Shown: positions 63,232-64,000 of the stretch, one piece after another
Layout of the letters: each line of letters starts with the position of its first letter
Numbering within the stretch: the first letter of the stretch is position 1
Source of the DNA: Rhodococcus sp. X156
GTDB taxonomy: Bacteria; Actinomycetota; Actinomycetes; Mycobacteriales; Mycobacteriaceae
NCBI RefSeq assembly: GCF_004006015.1
Contig: NZ_CP034766.1
Span: 1,955,001-2,019,000, forward strand
Direction of reading: 5' to 3'
Length of the DNA: 64,000 bases
The notes under the pieces: generated by a model
The model's input: only the letters and a program-made list of their open reading frames with translations
Told to the model about the DNA's origin: nothing
The model's database searches: none
Made by a program: the position numbers and the translations under genes

Positions 63232-64000
63232 TCAAGCGATCTGGTGGTCGGTGACGAGTCCGCGCCGCACCAGGTCGGCGTAGTCGTCGTCGGAGTAGCC
63301 CAGCAAGGTCTGGTAGACGTAGGCGTTGTCCTCGCCGAAGCCGGGCACCACCCGGCCGAAGGCCAGGTCGAGGCCCTCGGCGCGCCACGGGTGTCCGGGG
63401 TAGCGGTAGGTGCCCACCGAGGGGTGGCTGCGCTCCTGGAAGAAGCCGCGGGCCGCCAGGTGCTCGTCGACGAGCAGCCGGTCCTCGGCCATCACCTCAC
63501 CGGCCGGCACCCCCGCCGCCTGCAGCTCGTCCACGATGGACACCGCCGAGCGCGCCCGGGCGCACTCCGCGATCCGGTCGCGGATGGCTCGGGAGTGCTC
63601 CGTGCGCAGCGCCGCGGTGGACCCCAGCTCGGCGAGATCGTCCAGCTCGAGCACCCCCACCAGCGCGGCCCAGTCGGCGTCGTCGCGGACGCTGATGGCC
63701 ACCCACCGGTCGTGGTCGGCGCTGAGGAACACGTCCTGCAGCACGTGCGGGTCGGTGTTGCCCAGCACCTGCGGGTCACGGCCGTTCACCTGCTGGTCCA
63801 GCACGTGCTCGCCGATCTCGGCCATCACGTTCTCCGCCTGGGCGAACTCGATGAGGCCGCCCTCGCCGGTGCTCTCCCGGTCCCACAGCGCGGCCATCAC
63901 CGCGAACGCCAGCCCCGCCGGCGCGGCCTCGTCCATGTGGTAGTTCTCCCCGGCGGAGTCCGGCTCCTCGCCCTCGTAGCCGTCCATCGCGGCGATGCCC
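63232..64000 (-). CDS. Class III (CaiB/BaiF-type) CoA-transferase, C-terminal part (cut by window edge)
   Basis: At least 250 C-terminal residues are visible; the 5' end lies beyond the window. Landmarks of family III CoA-transferases are the helical segment ALWDRESTGEGGLIEFAQAENVMAEIGE, the DRWVAISVRDDADW region and the carboxy domain LQAAGVPAGEVMAEDRLLVDEHL. It transfers CoA between acids. It heads the visible part of the MaoC/thiolase/DUF35 operon and probably activates the acid substrate for it. An in-frame ATG at 63987 is internal, not a start. Confidence 0.88.
   Translation of the reverse strand, partial: GIAAMDGYEGEEPDSAGENYHMDEAAPAGLAFAVMAALWDRESTGEGGLIEFAQAENVMAEIGEHVLDQQVNGRDPQVLGNTDPHVLQDVFLSADHDRWVAISVRDDADWAALVGVLELDDLAELGSTAALRTEHSRAIRDRIAECARARSAVSIVDELQAAGVPAGEVMAEDRLLVDEHLAARGFFQERSHPSVGTYRYPGHPWRAEGLDLAFGRVVPGFGEDNAYVYQTLLGYSDDDYADLVRRGLVTDHQIA

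Overview
The window comes from a high-GC actinomycete (Actinomycetota; GC looks above 70% by eye, with many GTG starts and 1-4 base gene overlaps). Evidence for this is the actinobacterial integration host factor mihF, a BldD next to pyrR, a helicase-dead PriA, an FprB-type ferredoxin reductase, a B-4DMT membrane protein, a DUF222/13E12-type HNH protein with an actinobacterial SOS box, and gene order matching known actinobacterial housekeeping blocks. Order or family cannot be fixed from the sequence alone; a relative of the Mycobacteriales/Pseudonocardiales is my best guess.

Positions 1-20,000 are almost entirely minus-strand housekeeping operons. Read in transcription order they are pyrR-pyrB-pyrC-(membrane protein)-carA-carB-pyrF (all of de novo UMP synthesis except pyrD and pyrE), mihF-gmk-rpoZ-coaBC-metK, and priA-def-fmt-rsmB-rpe-ribD-ribE. 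The pyr operon is preceded by a hairpin that matches the PyrR-binding loop consensus and sits directly against the pyrR Shine-Dalgarno sequence.

Positions 20,000-41,300: bldD (+) is followed by the minus-strand block nusB-efp-pepQ, then aroQ-aroB-aroK-aroC-aroE (shikimate pathway), mltG, ruvX, alaS, a small membrane protein, rarA, a phosphotransferase-like protein and aspS. A plus-strand island at 23.2-27.7 kb carries a B-4DMT membrane protein, a 65-residue membrane peptide and a three-subunit molybdenum hydroxylase, inserted between pepQ and aroQ.

Positions 41,300-58,000 are accessory metabolism: an acyl-CoA ligase, a 14-TM efflux pump with its TetR regulator, an SDR, a D-aminoacylase-type amidohydrolase divergent from an esterase plus Baeyer-Villiger-type monooxygenase operon, a non-haem Fe(II)/2-oxoglutarate dioxygenase translationally adjacent to a bacterial choline/carnitine acyltransferase, a divergent MurE-like ligase with altered substrate motifs, an AurF-like di-iron oxygenase, and an FprB-type ferredoxin/ferredoxin reductase that could supply its electrons. 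The divergent promoter at 47.8-48.0 kb holds two copies of an inverted-repeat operator, 105 bp centre to centre.

Positions 58,000-64,000 hold a membrane protein, a TPR-like protein, a LexA-boxed DUF222/HNH protein, and the 3' part of a CoA-ester catabolic operon (class III CoA-transferase, two MaoC-fold proteins, an SCP2/Ltp-type thiolase lacking the nucleophilic Cys, and a DUF35 protein lacking its zinc cysteines). This resembles an unfused version of the steroid side-chain hydratase/retro-aldolase module. The best candidates for undescribed biology are the dioxygenase-carnitine acyltransferase-Mur ligase group, the twin-operator esterase/monooxygenase locus, and the unfused aldolase operon.
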